From Candidatus Anaeroferrophillus wilburensis (lineage in GTDB: Bacteria > Desulfobacterota > Anaeroferrophillalia > Anaeroferrophillales > Anaeroferrophillaceae), in assembly GCA_016934315.1 (NCBI GenBank), contig JAFGSY010000030.1, positions 62,001 to 126,000 of the forward strand: DNA of 64,000 bases. Reading direction: 5' to 3'. The first letter of the stretch is position 1. Each line of letters opens with the position of its first letter. The translations under genes were made by a program, and so were the position numbers. The notes beneath the pieces were generated by a model that searched no databases, was not told the DNA's origin, and was given only the letters and a program-made list of their open reading frames with translations. Of this stretch, positions 1 through 8,814 are shown one piece after another.

Positions 1-1481
1 GAAAATGATTCTTTCATGTAGGCATGATTCAGGTTGTAGTGATAAATGCCGCTGGCCGGCTTGCAGGCGATGGCTTTTTTATAGGTGTTGATCGCCTTTT
101 CACTCTCATTATTGAGAAAGTAGAAGTTGGCCAGGTTATTGTATGCCGCGGCTTCCGGTTGCGGATCAATGGCAATAAGCTGTTCCAGAGCGGAGATTGC
201 GGCGGTGATATCGCCGGCATTGCCAGCGGCAACAGACTGGGAAAAAAGGGCCAGAACCTGTTCTGCATTATGCTGGCTGCCGGCTGCCAGCATATGCTGT
301 TCCTTGGAGCCATAGCTGTCAAAATTCACCTGCAAGGCCGGGCGTAAGATTGGTGAACTGAGACTTTTGATTGTTTGCAGTCCATTTTGATAGGCAAAAG
401 GGGAAAAGAACAGCATGACCAGGGTCAGCAGATAAGCCAGCCGCTCTTTGAGCGTCATGAGGTGAAAAAGGCAGATGAACAACAGGAAGAGTCCCGGAAG
501 GAGAAGGATAGAACGAAAAAACATCATGGCACTGGCAGCCAGCAGAGCACAAACAAGAAGCGATGGTGTCAGCCGATTAAACCGACGTTCCAGGGTTTCC
601 CGCAGTGCCTGGATATACCGCAGCAGCAGGGCAAGGGTCATAAAGGTCATCAGCCAGAGAGGCAGGTAAGCTGCGCTGAACCACAGAAGTGCAATGGCCT
701 GCAATCGTTGTCCCTGGTTGCTGAACAGCCGGCCAATGGCGGCAAAAAAGGAGGCAAGAGAAGAGAAAAAACGTTTTTTACTGAAGGCCAGACTACTCTG
801 GGACTGGTAAAATGCGGAAAAATCCGGCGAAAGGCGGAGGGCATAATCGGTCAGGGCCTGGGTGCCGGTTGCATCTTGCCGGGCGTTTGTTTCTTCAGCG
901 AGAGCCAGGAGAGCCAGCGAGTAGGGCCTGGTATTGGCAAAGCCCTCTTTGTCCCTGGCGGCCAGCAACAGATCCAGATTTTTGCTGACCAGATTCAAAT
1001 CACGGTGCCGGTATGCGCTGAGAAATTGCTGCCAGGCAGCCTCCATCAGACTTTCGTTTTCCGCCAGCAGCGCCTTCGGTGCAGCCTGTTCGTCCTTGGT
1101 GTAACTCTCCCGTTCAATTTCAGTTGGAGGGGCGGCAGGTAAAGGAAGACCATCTCCAGAAGCACGGGGCGGAACGATTCTGGTTGCTGGAATATCTGGC
1201 AGATGTTCTGTTTCTGCAGGAATGCTGTCATCTTCCCGGCGGGGATCAATGGCGGGAACAATGATGGTTCCGGGAAACTCATGCTGTCCATTACTGCCCG
1301 CCAATGCCGGTTCCTCATTCTGGGAAAGCGCAGTTGGCTGGTTTATTGTCTGCTGTTCGGTGGAGGGAAGCGTTGTATCAGGTGGAGGTTCGGCTGCCAC
1401 TGTTCCGGAAGCACCAATCCATAGGACGGCAACGGCAATAACGAAACCGCATCGTATCCGGGATGAGATACTGGTTTTCAT
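1..1481 (-). CDS. Membrane TPR protein, 3' end beyond the window
   Basis: The minus strand is open from an ATG at 1481 to the window edge, about 493 codons, so the protein is incomplete at its C-terminus. Residues 1-30 look like a signal peptide (hydrophobic core, then Ala-Ala-Glu). A Pro/Glu-rich low-complexity linker follows to about residue 120, then a soluble stretch, then hydrophobic segments at roughly 240-345 that should form two to four membrane helices. The last part visible reads as tetratricopeptide repeats (Asn-Asn-Leu-Ala, Tyr-Lys-Lys-Ala). The ATG overlaps the stop of the MglA-like gene as ATGA, so the two are translationally coupled. Its role is unknown; a periplasm-facing scaffold or receptor working with the GTPase is my inference. 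Confidence 0.8.
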   Translation of the reverse strand, partial: MKTSISSRIRCGFVIAVAVLWIGASGTVAAEPPPDTTLPSTEQQTINQPTALSQNEEPALAGSNGQHEFPGTIIVPAIDPRREDDSIPAETEHLPDIPATRIVPPRASGDGLPLPAAPPTEIERESYTKDEQAAPKALLAENESLMEAAWQQFLSAYRHRDLNLVSKNLDLLLAARDKEGFANTRPYSLALLALAEETNARQDATGTQALTDYALRLSPDFSAFYQSQSSLAFSKKRFFSSLASFFAAIGRLFSNQGQRLQAIALLWFSAAYLPLWLMTFMTLALLLRYIQALRETLERRFNRLTPSLLVCALLAASAMMFFRSILLLPGLFLLFICLFHLMTLKERLAYLLTLVMLFFSPFAYQNGLQTIKSLSSPILRPALQVNFDSYGSKEQHMLAAGSQHNAEQVLALFSQSVAAGNAGDITAAISALEQLIAIDPQPEAAAYNNLANFYFLNNESEKAINTYKKAIACKPASGIYHYNLNHAYMKESF

Positions 1482-2413
1482 TCTTCATTAAGAAGGTGGT
1501 TAATCGTTAATGAGATGTCAACCGATAACAGCTGGTTTCGATTCTCATTGACTGCAACTTGCAGGGGAACGGTAATCGTATACGGATCGTTAAGGATAAC
1601 CTTGCCGACCCGGACGACTTCAGGCTTGAATCCGCCAGCCGGTGACAGCCGGACGCCAGGTGGCTGCAAACCCATGTTGGGGAGCTGTGATGACATGGCC
1701 GCCTGCATCGGGGATTCCAGATGGGGGGGGGCGCTCATGCTGCTGAGAGTCGGTGTGGCTGCCTTCTGTTCTTGAACATCGATTGACGGTTTTGGCGGAA
1801 AATCCGGTGCTGTTTTTGCGGTCGCAGAACCCTTGGTTTTCAAGTTTTGCAAAACCATTTTGCAGCAGCTGGTCAGGGCGGGCAACACACCACTGCCTTT
1901 TACCGCCACCGATTCGAAGCAGGGTAGTCCTTTGGGATTAAGCTGGGCATTGAGTTCGGCAACACTGAGGATGTCAGGCATATCCCGCTTGTTATACTGG
2001 AAGATCAAGGGCAGGGAGTCAATGTCGCGATTGTAATAGGTCAGGTTATCCTTAAGGTTTTGCAGACTTTCAATATTTTCCTGGGCCATCGACCGTCGAG
2101 AGTCGGCAACAAAAATAATCCCATCGGCACCGGTCAGCACCGCTTTCCTAGTTGAATTGTAATACACCTGTCCGGGGACGGTATAGATATGGAATCGGGT
2201 TTTGAAACCGCCGATATTTTCCAGTTCAATAGGCAAAAAATCAAAAAACAGCGTCCGGTCGGCATCGGTTGCCAGGGAAACAAGATCGCCGCGCTGTTTC
2301 GGATTAAGCTTCACATGGATATATTGAACATTGGTGGTTTTACCACATAACGCCGGACCGTAATAAACGATTTTTGCCCCGATCTCCTTTTTCTGATAGT
2401 TGAAAATGGCCAT
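1478..2413 (-). CDS. mglA: MglA-like small Ras-family GTPase with C-terminal extension
   Basis: This is a bacterial Ras-like GTPase of the MglA family, the polarity switch for gliding and type IV pilus motility in Myxococcus. The P-loop GPALCGKTT lies at residues 19-27. The switch II motif TVPGQ at 78-82 has Thr where Ras has Asp, which is typical of MglA. NKRD at 141-144 is the guanine-specificity motif. The canonical domain ends near residue 195. About 115 further residues, rich in Pro, Ser and Ala and then a beta-like segment, are not part of standard MglA. The gene lies between two TPR-protein genes on the same strand, and overlaps the downstream one by four bases. The family call is firm; a motility role in this organism is inferred. 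Confidence 0.88.
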   Translation of the reverse strand: MAIFNYQKKEIGAKIVYYGPALCGKTTNVQYIHVKLNPKQRGDLVSLATDADRTLFFDFLPIELENIGGFKTRFHIYTVPGQVYYNSTRKAVLTGADGIIFVADSRRSMAQENIESLQNLKDNLTYYNRDIDSLPLIFQYNKRDMPDILSVAELNAQLNPKGLPCFESVAVKGSGVLPALTSCCKMVLQNLKTKGSATAKTAPDFPPKPSIDVQEQKAATPTLSSMSAPPHLESPMQAAMSSQLPNMGLQPPGVRLSPAGGFKPEVVRVGKVILNDPYTITVPLQVAVNENRNQLLSVDISLTINHLLNEE

Positions 2414-2461
2414 TAGATATCCTTGTCAGCAGGCGATGGAGCAGGTTGGGAAGGTTTAACC

Positions 2462-3595
2462 TTAAGCATGGTCAGCTTCCAGGGCGGCGATCTTTTGAGC
2501 CACCTGTTCATAATTTGGATCCACCGAAGCGGCTTCGCGAAATGCTTCCAAAGCCCGGGAGGAATCCTCCAGTTCTTTGAAAATCAGGCCCATCTCATAC
2601 TTGAAAACCATGAAATCCTTTCTGGTCAGTCCACGTTCCCGCAAACCCTGCTGAAACTGGGACAACGATTCCTGCATATTGCCCTGTTCATGGTAAAGCC
2701 GGCCACGCAACAGCAGAGTCGGAATCCTGAAAGCGGTGAAATTCAGTGCCACCTTGCTTTCTTCAAGGGCCTGCTCCGGCATCCCCAGCTCTTTGTAGGC
2801 GAGGGCCATATTATAATGAAATTTCTGCTGATCAACATCTTCACTGGCAGACTGCTCCCGTCCTTCTTTAAATGTTTCTTTCAAGATTTGGAAAATCTGT
2901 TCAACGCCGATATCGTCACGAACGTTCCCCCCAGGCTGATGGCTATCCAAACTATCGGACAACGTTGATACATCGTCCGACAGCTCTGCCCCAAGGTCAA
3001 AAAAATCACCATCCTGATCCGATACCGTTGCCGCGGCCCGGGATTTTCCCGTTTCATCGGCAACGATAATATCGGAATAGATGCTTTTTTCCGCCTCCTG
3101 GAACTCAGGAAAAAGATTATGCAGCATGCTGCGGAATTTTTCCTTGTCAGGGGCAATATCGATAATCTTTTCCAGAATGCCCAGAGCTTTTTCAGGCTGC
3201 CGTTTTTTCTGATAATATTCAAAGGCCTGCTGATAATAGGTTATTGCATCAGCATAGAGGTTTTCCCGTTGATAGATGCGGGCCAGACTGAGATTGGCAT
3301 CCAGATGGTCGGGGTCGATCTTGGTTATTTTTTTGTAGAGGGCGATGGCCATCGGGGCAAACCCGTGGTCGACGTAATGCTTGGCCGCAGTATTATACTC
3401 CGTCAGCGCCTCATCGGTCATCTTTCCAGAGAGCAGTTGATCAGCCAGTTTAATACGGATCCGGAAGTTCTTCGGGTTTCCCTGGATCTGCCGGCGGTAT
3501 TCTTCAACTGTCGGAGCAGCGCTCTGACGACTGCTTTTCTGCTGTTTTGAAAAAATATTTTTTACTTTGCTGAAAAAACCTGTTGATTGTGACAA
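2462..3595 (-). CDS. Cytoplasmic TPR-repeat protein upstream of mglA-like gene
   Basis: A 377-residue protein without a signal peptide, made mostly of tetratricopeptide repeats (helical units with Ala/Gly/Tyr/Pro spacing, for example around residues 35-165 and 245-370). An acidic linker rich in Asp and Ser (about 185-235) separates two TPR blocks. The N-terminus is basic and Ser/Gln-rich. Translation most likely starts at TTG 3595, preceded by AGGGA at a suitable distance. The stop is 48 bases before the MglA-like start, so the genes are probably cotranscribed. TPR proteins are common partners of MglA-type GTPases, so a scaffold or effector role is plausible but inferred. Confidence 0.8.
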   Translation of the reverse strand: MSQSTGFFSKVKNIFSKQQKSSRQSAAPTVEEYRRQIQGNPKNFRIRIKLADQLLSGKMTDEALTEYNTAAKHYVDHGFAPMAIALYKKITKIDPDHLDANLSLARIYQRENLYADAITYYQQAFEYYQKKRQPEKALGILEKIIDIAPDKEKFRSMLHNLFPEFQEAEKSIYSDIIVADETGKSRAAATVSDQDGDFFDLGAELSDDVSTLSDSLDSHQPGGNVRDDIGVEQIFQILKETFKEGREQSASEDVDQQKFHYNMALAYKELGMPEQALEESKVALNFTAFRIPTLLLRGRLYHEQGNMQESLSQFQQGLRERGLTRKDFMVFKYEMGLIFKELEDSSRALEAFREAASVDPNYEQVAQKIAALEADHA

Positions 3596-3660
3596 AATAG
3601 GTCCCTGTTCTGTGGCTGATGAAGACCACAGTGCATGTTCAAAAAAAGGCGCAAAACCCC

Positions 3661-3720
3661 TAAATGAGAGCGAAAGTTATTATAATTTTTGACATTTGTC
3701 AATTGATTTGCTAGGTTTCG
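3661..3720. promoter_or_regulatory. Probable divergent promoter with TTGACA/TGTCAA palindrome
   Basis: The 173-base gap between the divergent TPR and LD-carboxypeptidase genes contains TTGACA (3689-3694) facing TGTCAA (3697-3702). Each arm reads as a perfect -35 box, one for each strand. On the plus strand a weak -10 (TAGGTT) lies 17 bases downstream. On the minus strand TATAAT is present but only 12 bases away, and TAACTT sits at 17. The arms could also be an operator. The boxes are seen directly; promoter activity is inferred. Confidence 0.4.
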
Positions 3721-3768
3721 AAGCGCCATCCGGCTCTCTTTTCTATCATCGGCTGGGGGAAATATTTC

Positions 3769-4749
3769 TTGAGTGATGGAGAAAGAAAAAGTAGCTGCGA
3801 TAGCGGTGAACAGATGCACCGGCCGCCGCCGCTTCGTCCTGCGGCGGTCATTGGCATCATTGCGCCGTCAAGTCCGGTTAAGGATGATCTGCTGATTCGT
3901 GGTCGGCAGTATCTCTCGCAAGCTGGTTATCATACGGTGGTAGGTGACAGTATTGCCGAGCGTCAACACCATCTGGCCGGCACGGACGAACAACGCCTGG
4001 CGGATATTTACCGGATGTTCAACGATTCCGGCGTTGACGCTGTTTTTGCCGCCCGTGGCGGATTCGGTTGTGCAAAACTCCTTGACAGGCTTGATTATAC
4101 GGTTTTTTCCGGTCAGCCAAAGCTGCTGGTAGGCTATAGTGATATTACCGCCCTGCAGCTGGCGCTCTGGCAGCATAGCCGCCTGCCAACCATCTCCGGT
4201 CCCATGGTTGCCGTCGAGATGGCCCGTCCGGGGATGATCAACGAGCCCTTATTCTGGGGTCTGCTGGGCGGTGTGCCGCTGGCTGAGACCAGTGCCATGA
4301 TGAGCCGGTATCTCAATGAGTGGGTTGCCTTTGACCGGCCACAGCCAATCAAAGGTCGATTGTTGGGAGGAACACTCAGCGTCATCGCGTCACTGGCCGG
4401 CAGCCGATTTCTGCCGGATTTCAGCAATGCCGTACTCATTCTGGAAGAACATGGGGAGCGCCTGTATCGCCTGGACCGCTATCTGACCCAGCTGCGGCTG
4501 GCCGGGGTGTTCGCAAAGGTGTCCATGGTGATCCTGGGACAGATGCTGCTGCCTGACCAGGAGGAACAGCCGTTGTTGGCTCCGTTTTTGCGCAACTTTT
4601 TTGCCAATGATCACTTCCCGGTTGTTTATAATTTCCGCTATGGCCACTGTTCCAACAGCTTTATCTTCCCCCAGGGGGCGACGGCGAGCATTGATCTGCC
4701 GGCCTGCCGGATAACCTTGCTCGACCATTGTGTCAGTCTGGCGTCATAA
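3769..4749 (+). CDS. ldcA: LD-carboxypeptidase (peptidase S66, muramoyltetrapeptide type)
   Basis: The protein cleaves the terminal D-Ala from murein tetrapeptides during peptidoglycan recycling, if it acts like characterised S66 enzymes. Motifs include an N-terminal IAPSSPV segment, RGGFG near 96-100, and GYSD with the nucleophile Ser at about residue 124. A Glu pair at 226-227 and His 293 in YGHCSN fit the remaining Ser-Glu-His triad. Length (326 aa) is normal. The start chosen is TTG 3769, preceded by GGGGA at 8 bases; an internal ATG at 3814 is the alternative. No signal peptide is seen, so it is cytoplasmic. It stands first in a plus-strand run leading into bioA after a 95-base gap. Confidence 0.88.
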   Translation: MSDGERKSSCDSGEQMHRPPPLRPAAVIGIIAPSSPVKDDLLIRGRQYLSQAGYHTVVGDSIAERQHHLAGTDEQRLADIYRMFNDSGVDAVFAARGGFGCAKLLDRLDYTVFSGQPKLLVGYSDITALQLALWQHSRLPTISGPMVAVEMARPGMINEPLFWGLLGGVPLAETSAMMSRYLNEWVAFDRPQPIKGRLLGGTLSVIASLAGSRFLPDFSNAVLILEEHGERLYRLDRYLTQLRLAGVFAKVSMVILGQMLLPDQEEQPLLAPFLRNFFANDHFPVVYNFRYGHCSNSFIFPQGATASIDLPACRITLLDHCVSLAS

Positions 4750-4844
4750 TAAAAACGTAATCTTTGCAGCGGATAGGGGTCGGTCATCTGGACCATCAAG
4801 TGCCCGCCACCTGGCCTGCATCAAAAAACACTCGGGAACCGGTA

Positions 4845-6194
4845 ATGGACTCAACACTCAAAGAACTGGATCAGCACTATATCTGGAAACCCTTTACCCA
4901 GATGAAGGAACAGCAGCCGGCGATCATCATCGACCGGGGAGAAGGGATATATCTCTATGATCAGGAAAACAAGCGCTACATCGACGGCATCTCCTCGTGG
5001 TGGGTTAATATTCATGGCCATAACCACCCGGTATTGAATGAGGCGCTGCATCAGCAGGTTGATAAAATTGCCCACTGTGCTCTGGCTGGGCTTTCCCACG
5101 AACCGGCAATCCTCCTGGCAAAAGAGCTGGTTGACGTCCTGCCGGCAGGCCTGGAACATGTTTTTTATTCAGACAATGGTTCAACAGCGGTCGAAGTCGC
5201 GTTGAAAATGTCCTTTCAGTATTGGCAGAATCGGGGCTTTTCGCAAAAAACAACGTTTCTGGCACTGGAGCATGCCTACCATGGAGACACGCTGGGGGCG
5301 GTCAGCGTCGGTGGCATCGACATGTACCATCAGATTTTTCGCCCCCTGCTGTTTCCGGCTATGCATGCGCCGGCCCCCTGCTGTTATCGTTGCCCCGCCA
5401 ATAAAGAGGTCAGCACCTGCAGTCAGGAATGTCTATCCTTTCTTGAAACCGTACTTGCGGAACAGGCGGACAGGATATGCGGGATTATCATTGAGCCGAT
5501 GGTCATGGCGGTGGCCGGCATGTTTGTTTATCCGGCTGCCTACCTGAAAAAGTTGCGCCATTTGTGTGATATGTATGACGTCCACCTGATTGCTGATGAG
5601 GTGGCTGTAGCTTTCGGCCGGACGGCAGCCATGTTTGCTTGTGAACACGCCGGCATTACACCGGATCTCATCTGCATGGCCAAAGGTTTGACCGGCGGCT
5701 ATATGCCTCTGGCGGTGACCGGGGCAACAGATGCCATTTTTCAGGCTTTTTGGGGTGATTACGATCAGGGAAAAACGTTTTTTCATGGTCACAGCTATAC
5801 CGGCAACCCGCTGGCAGCGGCAGTCGGATTACGCAACCTGGAATATTTCCGGGAAGCCAAGATTGTCGACGGAGTACGTAAGAAAGCGGACTACTTTCAA
5901 CGGCAACTGCAGAAATTCCGGGAACTTGACCATGTGGGAGACGTGCGGGGCATAGGTCTTATCGGTGCCGTTGAACTGGTTGCCGACCGTCATGGCAAAA
6001 AGTCCTATCCGCCGGCGGAGAGGGTGGGTAAGCAGGTGACTGACCTGTGCGTCACAAACGGCGCCTATCTGCGGCCATTGGGCGATGTGGTCTACTTCAT
6101 TCCCCCGTTGTGTATTGAAAAGCACCAGATTGATGAGCTGTTTGCCATTGCCTATGATGCCATTAATCTGGTTACCAAAAAGATTGCGGGATGA
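4845..6194 (+). CDS. bioA: Adenosylmethionine-8-amino-7-oxononanoate aminotransferase
   Basis: BioA transfers an amino group from S-adenosylmethionine to KAPA to give DAPA in biotin synthesis; it is a PLP fold-type I class III aminotransferase. The N-terminal WKPFTQM is diagnostic of BioA. The PLP lysine is K280 in MAKGLTGGY, with Asp 251 in ADEV. A cysteine-rich insertion at about 179-196 (CYRCP...C...C) is also known from other anaerobe BioA proteins. ATG 4845 is preferred because homology begins there; longer readings start at TTG 4764. No other biotin gene is nearby. The stop overlaps the DUF523 start as ATGA, which couples the two genes. Identification is firm. Confidence 0.93.
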   Translation: MDSTLKELDQHYIWKPFTQMKEQQPAIIIDRGEGIYLYDQENKRYIDGISSWWVNIHGHNHPVLNEALHQQVDKIAHCALAGLSHEPAILLAKELVDVLPAGLEHVFYSDNGSTAVEVALKMSFQYWQNRGFSQKTTFLALEHAYHGDTLGAVSVGGIDMYHQIFRPLLFPAMHAPAPCCYRCPANKEVSTCSQECLSFLETVLAEQADRICGIIIEPMVMAVAGMFVYPAAYLKKLRHLCDMYDVHLIADEVAVAFGRTAAMFACEHAGITPDLICMAKGLTGGYMPLAVTGATDAIFQAFWGDYDQGKTFFHGHSYTGNPLAAAVGLRNLEYFREAKIVDGVRKKADYFQRQLQKFRELDHVGDVRGIGLIGAVELVADRHGKKSYPPAERVGKQVTDLCVTNGAYLRPLGDVVYFIPPLCIEKHQIDELFAIAYDAINLVTKKIAG

Positions 6195-6688
6195 GTTGCA
6201 TGAATTTTCCGCTGGTGGTCAGTGCCTGCATGATGGGCATCAGGTGCCGATACGACGGCACGGTTAAAACCAATGAGCGGCTGGTGCGGTTTTGCCGCGA
6301 GCACGCTGTGCCACTGGTTCCCCTCTGTCCGGAACAGCTTGGAGGTCTGCCAACCCCCAGGCCGGCGGCCTGTTTCAGCGGCGGTGACGGTAGCGCGGTA
6401 CTCAGGGGGAATGCCCGACTTTCCATCCCTTCCGGGGGTGATGTGAGTGATGCCTTCAGGCTTGGGGCTCAACAGGCGTTGCATGTTGCCCAGAGCGTCG
6501 GGGCAAGCGGGGCGATTTTAAAGGAAAAAAGTCCATCCTGCGGCGTTCATCTTATTTACTGCAGCGACACCCTGGTTGCCGGCTGCGGTGTAACCACGGC
6601 CCTGTTCAAAGAGAACGGTCTTTCCATCTGGACAGCGGATGAATTCATAGCTGCCGGCAGCCAACCAGCCGGTGCGGAGAACCCTTGA
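6191..6688 (+). CDS. DUF523 / TudS-family protein (2-thiouracil desulfurase-like)
   Basis: DUF523 includes TudS, an enzyme that removes sulfur from thiouracil using a [4Fe-4S] cluster held by three cysteines. Three conserved cysteines are visible at the expected sites: Cys 13 in SACMMG, Cys 46 in LCPEQ, and Cys 117 in SPSCG. CRYDG and LPTPR, also typical of the family, are present. Length (165 aa) is usual for the short form. It overlaps bioA by four bases and the next gene by one, in a tight four-gene unit. Desulfurase activity on free thiobases or another sulfur-related role is inferred from the family only. Confidence 0.8.
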   Translation: MSCMNFPLVVSACMMGIRCRYDGTVKTNERLVRFCREHAVPLVPLCPEQLGGLPTPRPAACFSGGDGSAVLRGNARLSIPSGGDVSDAFRLGAQQALHVAQSVGASGAILKEKSPSCGVHLIYCSDTLVAGCGVTTALFKENGLSIWTADEFIAAGSQPAGAENP

Positions 6689-7377
6689 TGCTCAGAATAA
6701 CGTTTCATGGCCATGCCTGCTTTCTTATTGAAACAGACCAGGTTGCCCTTTTGACTGATCCTTATCTCAGCGACAATCCCCTGGCCGTAATCGGTCCGGC
6801 ATCAGTTAAAGCCGATTATATCCTTTTGAGCCATGGACATCCCGACCATGTGGGCGATACGGTTGCCATAGCCAAACACTGCGGGGCTGCGGTTATTGCT
6901 CCTTTTGAACTGGTTCAGCTGTGCCAGCGTTTGGGGGTGGTCAAAACCCAGTCGATGAACATCGGCGGCCGGCTTGACGCCGGTAAGTTTGCCATCCAGA
7001 TGACCATCGCCCACCACAGTTCGGCCTATGTCCATGAAAGTGAACTTATCTATACCGGCAGCCCTTGCGGCTACCTGATGACAATCGGCGGCAAAACCAT
7101 CTATTTTGCCGGTGATACTGCAGTCTTTCAGGATATGGCGGCAATTGGCAGCAATGGTATTCATGTTGCCCTGCTGCCCATCGGTGATCTGTATACCATG
7201 GGTCCTGAGGCTGCCAGAGAAGCAGTGGAACTGCTGCAGCCGGATCTAGTGGTGCCGATGCATTATAATACCTGGGAGGTTATCAAGCAGAATCCCCATG
7301 AGTTTGTCGACTCGCTCGACCGCTATGGTTGCCGCGGAGTCGTTTTGCATCCCGGAGAAAGCATGGTGCTCCAGTGA
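6688..7377 (+). CDS. UPF0173-type metal-dependent hydrolase (MBL fold)
   Basis: A 229-residue metallo-beta-lactamase fold protein of the UPF0173 group. The motif SHGHPDHVGD (about residues 48-57) supplies metal ligands. FAGDTAVF and PMHYNTWE near the C-terminus are the later metal-binding motifs of this family. Substrates of UPF0173 proteins are not established. Start at ATG 6688 shares one base with the preceding stop (TGATG); TTG 6685 is in frame just before it. It is coupled to the DUF523 gene upstream and to the FAD protein downstream (GTGA overlap), so all four products are probably made together. Confidence 0.85.
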   Translation: MLRITFHGHACFLIETDQVALLTDPYLSDNPLAVIGPASVKADYILLSHGHPDHVGDTVAIAKHCGAAVIAPFELVQLCQRLGVVKTQSMNIGGRLDAGKFAIQMTIAHHSSAYVHESELIYTGSPCGYLMTIGGKTIYFAGDTAVFQDMAAIGSNGIHVALLPIGDLYTMGPEAAREAVELLQPDLVVPMHYNTWEVIKQNPHEFVDSLDRYGCRGVVLHPGESMVLQ

Positions 7378-8726
7378 AACTTCCGGTCAGTCACCAGTAT
7401 GATGTTATCTGCCGTGGCGGCAGCCTTGGCCCGTTGCTGGCCGCCCTGCTGCTGGCCAGAAAAGGGAAAAACGTGCTGCTGCTGCCGGCGGCCGAAGATG
7501 CGGGCGGTTTTTCTCCCTTTCTTCTGCCGGTTGCTGCCGGCGTTCCCTTGGACATCCTGACCTCTGAAAACCTCCTGGACGGTGCCGTGACAGAAACGCC
7601 CGGCAACTGGTTCAGCTGGACGGATGGTACCCATGATTTTTCCTGCCCGTCGGCCACGGATGATCGCCGCCGGGCCTTCGCCATGCTGATGGCGGATGAT
7701 TATCCTGCCCGGAAGCAGCACTGGGCGCTGTTTGAGGATATCTGGCAGGTCATTGACAGAATCATGGGTGATGGCCTGATGATCCCTCCCATGACCTTGA
7801 AAGATCATGGCAAAATACTCCAGCAGCTGGTTAAAAACCGGGTGCTCCTGGATAACCGGAGCCGGGGGATAGCTTCCCTGCTGACCGATTCAGGCATATC
7901 TCCCTGGCTGCATACGTTTGTTTCATCCTTTGTTTCCCTGATATCGTTATACTGTTATCAAAACCTGCCGCTGCTCAGTTTTGCCTATGGCTTTGCCACC
8001 TTGTTTCAGGAAGCCCGGTATGTCAATATTGACCGGTTGCAGGAGGCGGTGCATCATGCCATCCTTGATTGCGGGGGCGTACTTTCATCCACCGATTACC
8101 AGGTAGTTTTTGATGGAAAATGGTATATCGGTATTGGCAATGCCGGTAAAGCCCAGATCCGTAGTCGGTCGTTTATTGCTGACTCGGATGAAACGATGCT
8201 GGCCAGGGAAATCCCACCTGTTCACCAGCGCCGGGATTTTTTTCGCCAGTATGCTCACCGGCAGCCCGGCAGGGTTGTTAAACACTTGCAGTGCATGTTT
8301 CCTGAGCAGTCCGGGATGGTGGCCGGCCGGCAACGGCGATATGTTTTTGAACCGGGACGGGAAAATGAACTCTATCTCCTTACTGCCGGCCAAGAAGCCG
8401 CCGGCAAGAACAGTATGGATCTCTACTGGTGGGAAAGTGACGCTAAGAATAATGACAACCGGTGGGCACCGGCGCTGCTTCAGCGTCTGACCGGCGTAAA
8501 GCCGGGGAGGATGACTCTCTGTTCTTCGACCGGCAATCCAGTCAAGAGATGGGGGTATCAGCCGCGGCTTTCTCCGGTTATGGGGGCTGCCTTTGTGCCG
8601 ATCAACAGCGTCTATAAAAACTTCTATCAGGTTGGCTGGGAAACCCTGCCCGGATTTGGTCTGGGGGGGGTGGTGTACGGGGCAAAAATGACGGCTGAAA
8701 AAATAGCCACCAGTGAATATCTCTAG
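7374..8726 (+). CDS. FAD/NAD(P)-binding oxidoreductase-like protein
   Basis: About 450 residues. The N-terminus (YDVICRGGSLGPLLAA) has the beta-alpha-beta shape of an FAD-binding Rossmann motif, but Arg replaces the usual first small residue of GxGxxG and a Leu-Gly-Pro follows. The C-terminal part (LPGFGLGGVVYGAKMTAE) resembles the FAD-closing motif of amine oxidase or phytoene-desaturase-like flavoproteins. Start is GTG 7374, overlapping the previous stop. A longer in-frame reading into the previous gene is unlikely. Substrate unknown. Whether FAD is still bound, given the altered motif, is open. It ends the bioA-DUF523-UPF0173 unit. Confidence 0.7.
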   Translation: MKLPVSHQYDVICRGGSLGPLLAALLLARKGKNVLLLPAAEDAGGFSPFLLPVAAGVPLDILTSENLLDGAVTETPGNWFSWTDGTHDFSCPSATDDRRRAFAMLMADDYPARKQHWALFEDIWQVIDRIMGDGLMIPPMTLKDHGKILQQLVKNRVLLDNRSRGIASLLTDSGISPWLHTFVSSFVSLISLYCYQNLPLLSFAYGFATLFQEARYVNIDRLQEAVHHAILDCGGVLSSTDYQVVFDGKWYIGIGNAGKAQIRSRSFIADSDETMLAREIPPVHQRRDFFRQYAHRQPGRVVKHLQCMFPEQSGMVAGRQRRYVFEPGRENELYLLTAGQEAAGKNSMDLYWWESDAKNNDNRWAPALLQRLTGVKPGRMTLCSSTGNPVKRWGYQPRLSPVMGAAFVPINSVYKNFYQVGWETLPGFGLGGVVYGAKMTAEKIATSEYL

Positions 8727-8814
8727 AAGAGCATCCTGCAATATTTAACAGCTTTCTGGCTGAAATTATCTTTTGTTATTAATAGGTTAAGAGATTTATT
8801 TAAAGGGAAATATC

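Noticed and set aside
375-1142. A long plus-strand open frame (255 codons) opposite the membrane TPR gene
   Set aside because: Its sequence is rich in Gln, Lys and Gly without a family. The minus strand carries a continuous coding frame with signal peptide, membrane helices and TPR repeats across the same bases.
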